The notes under the pieces were generated by a model. It was not told the DNA's origin. It saw only the letters and a program-made list of their open reading frames with translations, and did not search any database. This document shows, piece by piece, positions 3,717 to 5,247 of a stretch of 5,247 nucleotides of DNA. Both the position numbers and the translations under genes were made by a program. The first letter of the stretch is position 1. Each line of letters starts with the position of its first letter. Source of the stretch: an uncultured Desulfovibrio sp. (GTDB lineage Bacteria > Desulfobacterota > Desulfovibrionia > Desulfovibrionales > Desulfovibrionaceae); contig CAMBWG010000177.1 in NCBI GenBank assembly GCA_945871415.1, positions 1 to 5,247 of the forward strand. The letters run 5' to 3'.

Positions 3717-5150
3717 ATGTTTGAAACGCGAACGGAACATGACTTTCTTGGCGAGATGGAAATTCCCGCCCATATCTACTACGGTATCCAGACCTGCCGG
3801 GCTGTGGAAAATTTTCATATTTCCGGCATCAGCATTGCCTCCCAGACCAAGTTCATTCAGGCGCTGGCCTGCGTGAAGAAGGCCGCTGCCCTTGCCAACT
3901 GTGAACTGGGTGTGCTGGATAAGGAAAAATGCGACGCCATCTGCCAGGCCTGCAATGAAGTTGTGGCGGGCAAGTTTGACGATCAGTTCCCCGTGGATGT
4001 CTTTCAGGGCGGCGCGGGCACGTCCTGCAACATGAACATCAACGAGGTCGTCGCCAATCGCGCGCTGGAAATCATGGGGCACAAGAAGGGCGAGTACCAG
4101 TTCTGCCACCCCAACAACGACGTCAACTGCTCCCAGTCCACCAACGACGCCTATCCCACTGCCATCCGTCTGGCGCTCTATACCAAGATAACCCAGCTTA
4201 TCGGCGACATGGACTATCTGCGCGCCGCTCTGGCCGACAAGGCCGAAGAGTTCAAAGACATCATTAAAATGGGCCGTACCCAGCTTCAGGATGCGGTCCC
4301 CATGACGCTGGGCATGGAATTTGCCGCCTATGCCGAAACGCTTTCCGAAGACATGATGCGCATGGGCGAAGCCCGTAATCTCATCGCGGAAATCAACATG
4401 GGCGCCACGGCCATCGGCACGGGCATCAACAGTCCCGTAGGCTATGCCGAACTGGTGACGCGCCGCCTGCGCGAGGTTTCCGGCGTGCCCGTCAGCATGG
4501 CGACCAATATGGTGGAAGCCACCTGGGACACGGGGGTCTATGTGCAGCTTTCCGGCGTCCTGAAACGCTGCGCAACAAAGATATCCAAGATATGCAACGA
4601 TTTGCGTCTGCTGTCCTCCGGGCCGCGCTGCGGACTCAATGAAATAAACCTGCCGCCCCGGCAGCCGGGTTCCTCCATCATGCCCGGCAAGGTAAATCCC
4701 GTCATGCCGGAAGTCATGAATCAGATATGCTTCGACATCATCGGCAAGGACGTTACCGTCACGCTGGCGGCCGAAGCCGGGCAGCTGGAACTCAATGTCA
4801 TGGAGCCCATCATTGCCTACGCACTGTTTGCGGGTATTCACCGTCTGGGCGCGGGCTGCCGTTCGCTGGTCGATCTCTGCATCCGCGACATCACAGCCAA
4901 CGGCGAACGCTGCAAGGACATGGTACGCCACTCCATCGGCATCGTGACGGCCCTTAATCCCCGCCTCGGCTATGAAACCTCCGCGTCCATCGCCCGGGAG
5001 GCCCTGACCAGCGGTGGTTCCGTCTATGACATTGTTCTCGCCCGCGGCCTCATGACAAAAGAGGAGCTGGAAGACCTGCTTCAGCCGGAACACATGATGG
5101 CCCCCACCAGCCGCATGGGGCGGCAGGAAAAGGAAAATCCGCAAAAGTAG
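3717..5150 (+). CDS. aspA: Aspartate ammonia-lyase (aspartase)
   Basis: The product has 477 residues, nearly the length of E. coli AspA (478). It is a cytoplasmic homotetramer of the fumarase/aspartase superfamily and catalyses L-aspartate to fumarate plus ammonium. Visible signatures are YYGIQTCRAVENF (21-33), DVFQGGAGTSCNMNINEV (94-111), SQSTND (139-144), GRTQLQDAVPMTLG (186-199) and the catalytic loop GSSIMPGKVNP (318-328) with Ser319, Lys325 and Asn327. GGAGTS instead of the fumarase GSGTQ, and TQLQD at 188-192 as in E. coli AspA, argue for aspartase over fumarase. The start at 3717 has a perfect AAGGAGG 6 nt upstream; an in-frame ATG at 3675 lacks this. The protein has 16 cysteines, which fits an anaerobe. 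It is divergent from the coiled-coil gene. A three-hairpin repeat begins directly after the TAG stop. Confidence 0.96.
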   Translation: MFETRTEHDFLGEMEIPAHIYYGIQTCRAVENFHISGISIASQTKFIQALACVKKAAALANCELGVLDKEKCDAICQACNEVVAGKFDDQFPVDVFQGGAGTSCNMNINEVVANRALEIMGHKKGEYQFCHPNNDVNCSQSTNDAYPTAIRLALYTKITQLIGDMDYLRAALADKAEEFKDIIKMGRTQLQDAVPMTLGMEFAAYAETLSEDMMRMGEARNLIAEINMGATAIGTGINSPVGYAELVTRRLREVSGVPVSMATNMVEATWDTGVYVQLSGVLKRCATKISKICNDLRLLSSGPRCGLNEINLPPRQPGSSIMPGKVNPVMPEVMNQICFDIIGKDVTVTLAAEAGQLELNVMEPIIAYALFAGIHRLGAGCRSLVDLCIRDITANGERCKDMVRHSIGIVTALNPRLGYETSASIAREALTSGGSVYDIVLARGLMTKEELEDLLQPEHMMAPTSRMGRQEKENPQK

Positions 5151-5247
5151 TTTGAAACACGAAGCGGCGACACAGCGCCGCCCGGCCCGAACTGAGCGGA
5201 AAAACAGCGCTTTTTCCGCGATTTGAAACACGACGCGTTTCAAACTG
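5151..5247 (+). repeat. Composite three-hairpin repeat, copy B (3' of aspA), running off the window
   Basis: It begins with TTTGAAAC right after the aspA stop codon. A GC hairpin follows (GCGGCG 5164-5169 with CGCCGC 5176-5181). Next comes an A/T hairpin (GCGGAAAAA 5196-5204 with TTTTTCCGC 5211-5219). Last is a TTTGAAAC/GTTTCAAA hairpin (5222-5229 with 5237-5244). The complement of 5160-5219 matches 301-360 at 51/60, with stems conserved and most changes in loops or linkers. Relative to aspA it has the same sense as copy A relative to terC. It may act as a terminator or mRNA stabiliser; there is no U-tract inside the window. Confidence 0.75.

Noticed and set aside
3720..3730. TTTGAAACGCG at the aspA start, identical to an 11-mer in copy B on the opposite strand
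   Set aside because: It encodes residues 2-5 of AspA (Phe-Glu-Thr-Arg), and no other repeat module is present. Chance similarity is the simpler reading.
3387..5243. 618-codon open frame on the minus strand opposite aspA
   Set aside because: It lies antisense to a clearly conserved aspartase, overlaps the coiled-coil gene start and encodes repeat sequence at its N-terminus. It is a composition-driven shadow.

Overview
The window looks like a piece of a GC-rich, probably anaerobic bacterial chromosome. My best guess is a gut-type member of Desulfovibrionaceae (Desulfovibrio, Bilophila or Mailhella style). That guess rests on the Cys-rich aspartase, the C-rich tails behind gene-end hairpins, and general composition. 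It is an impression, not a search result.

Four genes are well supported. On the minus strand, in transcription order, come a secreted coiled-coil protein of unknown function (2489-3613), a TerB family protein (1781-2236) and a TerC family membrane protein (552-1574). The aspartate ammonia-lyase aspA (3717-5150) runs divergently on the plus strand from a 103-bp shared promoter region. The three minus-strand genes are co-directional but separated by 206-252 bp. They may therefore be separate transcripts rather than a tight operon. TerB and TerC are the core pair of metal and tellurium stress systems. The envelope coiled-coil protein upstream is a candidate partner by position only. AspA deaminates aspartate to fumarate plus ammonium, which in anaerobes feeds fumarate respiration or the reductive C4 pathway.

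The non-coding DNA is unusually structured. The 551 bp beyond the 3' end of terC hold at least seven palindromes and a strong intrinsic terminator. They also hold two inverted 66-bp arms (1-66 and 453-518, 61/66 identical) and a tandem 48-bp hairpin unit. A composite three-hairpin repeat (about 256-384) recurs in opposite orientation directly behind the aspA stop codon (5151-5247). Relative to the upstream gene both copies read in the same sense, so the family looks like a 3'-UTR element. A shorter fragment of it starts at the terB stop codon.

The region upstream of terB holds a cluster of TTGTC repeats at 9-11 bp spacing and a perfect 16-bp palindrome just before the ribosome binding site. 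Both look regulatory. The long open frames opposite aspA, terC and the coiled-coil gene are shadows and are not annotated. No tRNA, rRNA, CRISPR array, transposase or known riboswitch was seen.
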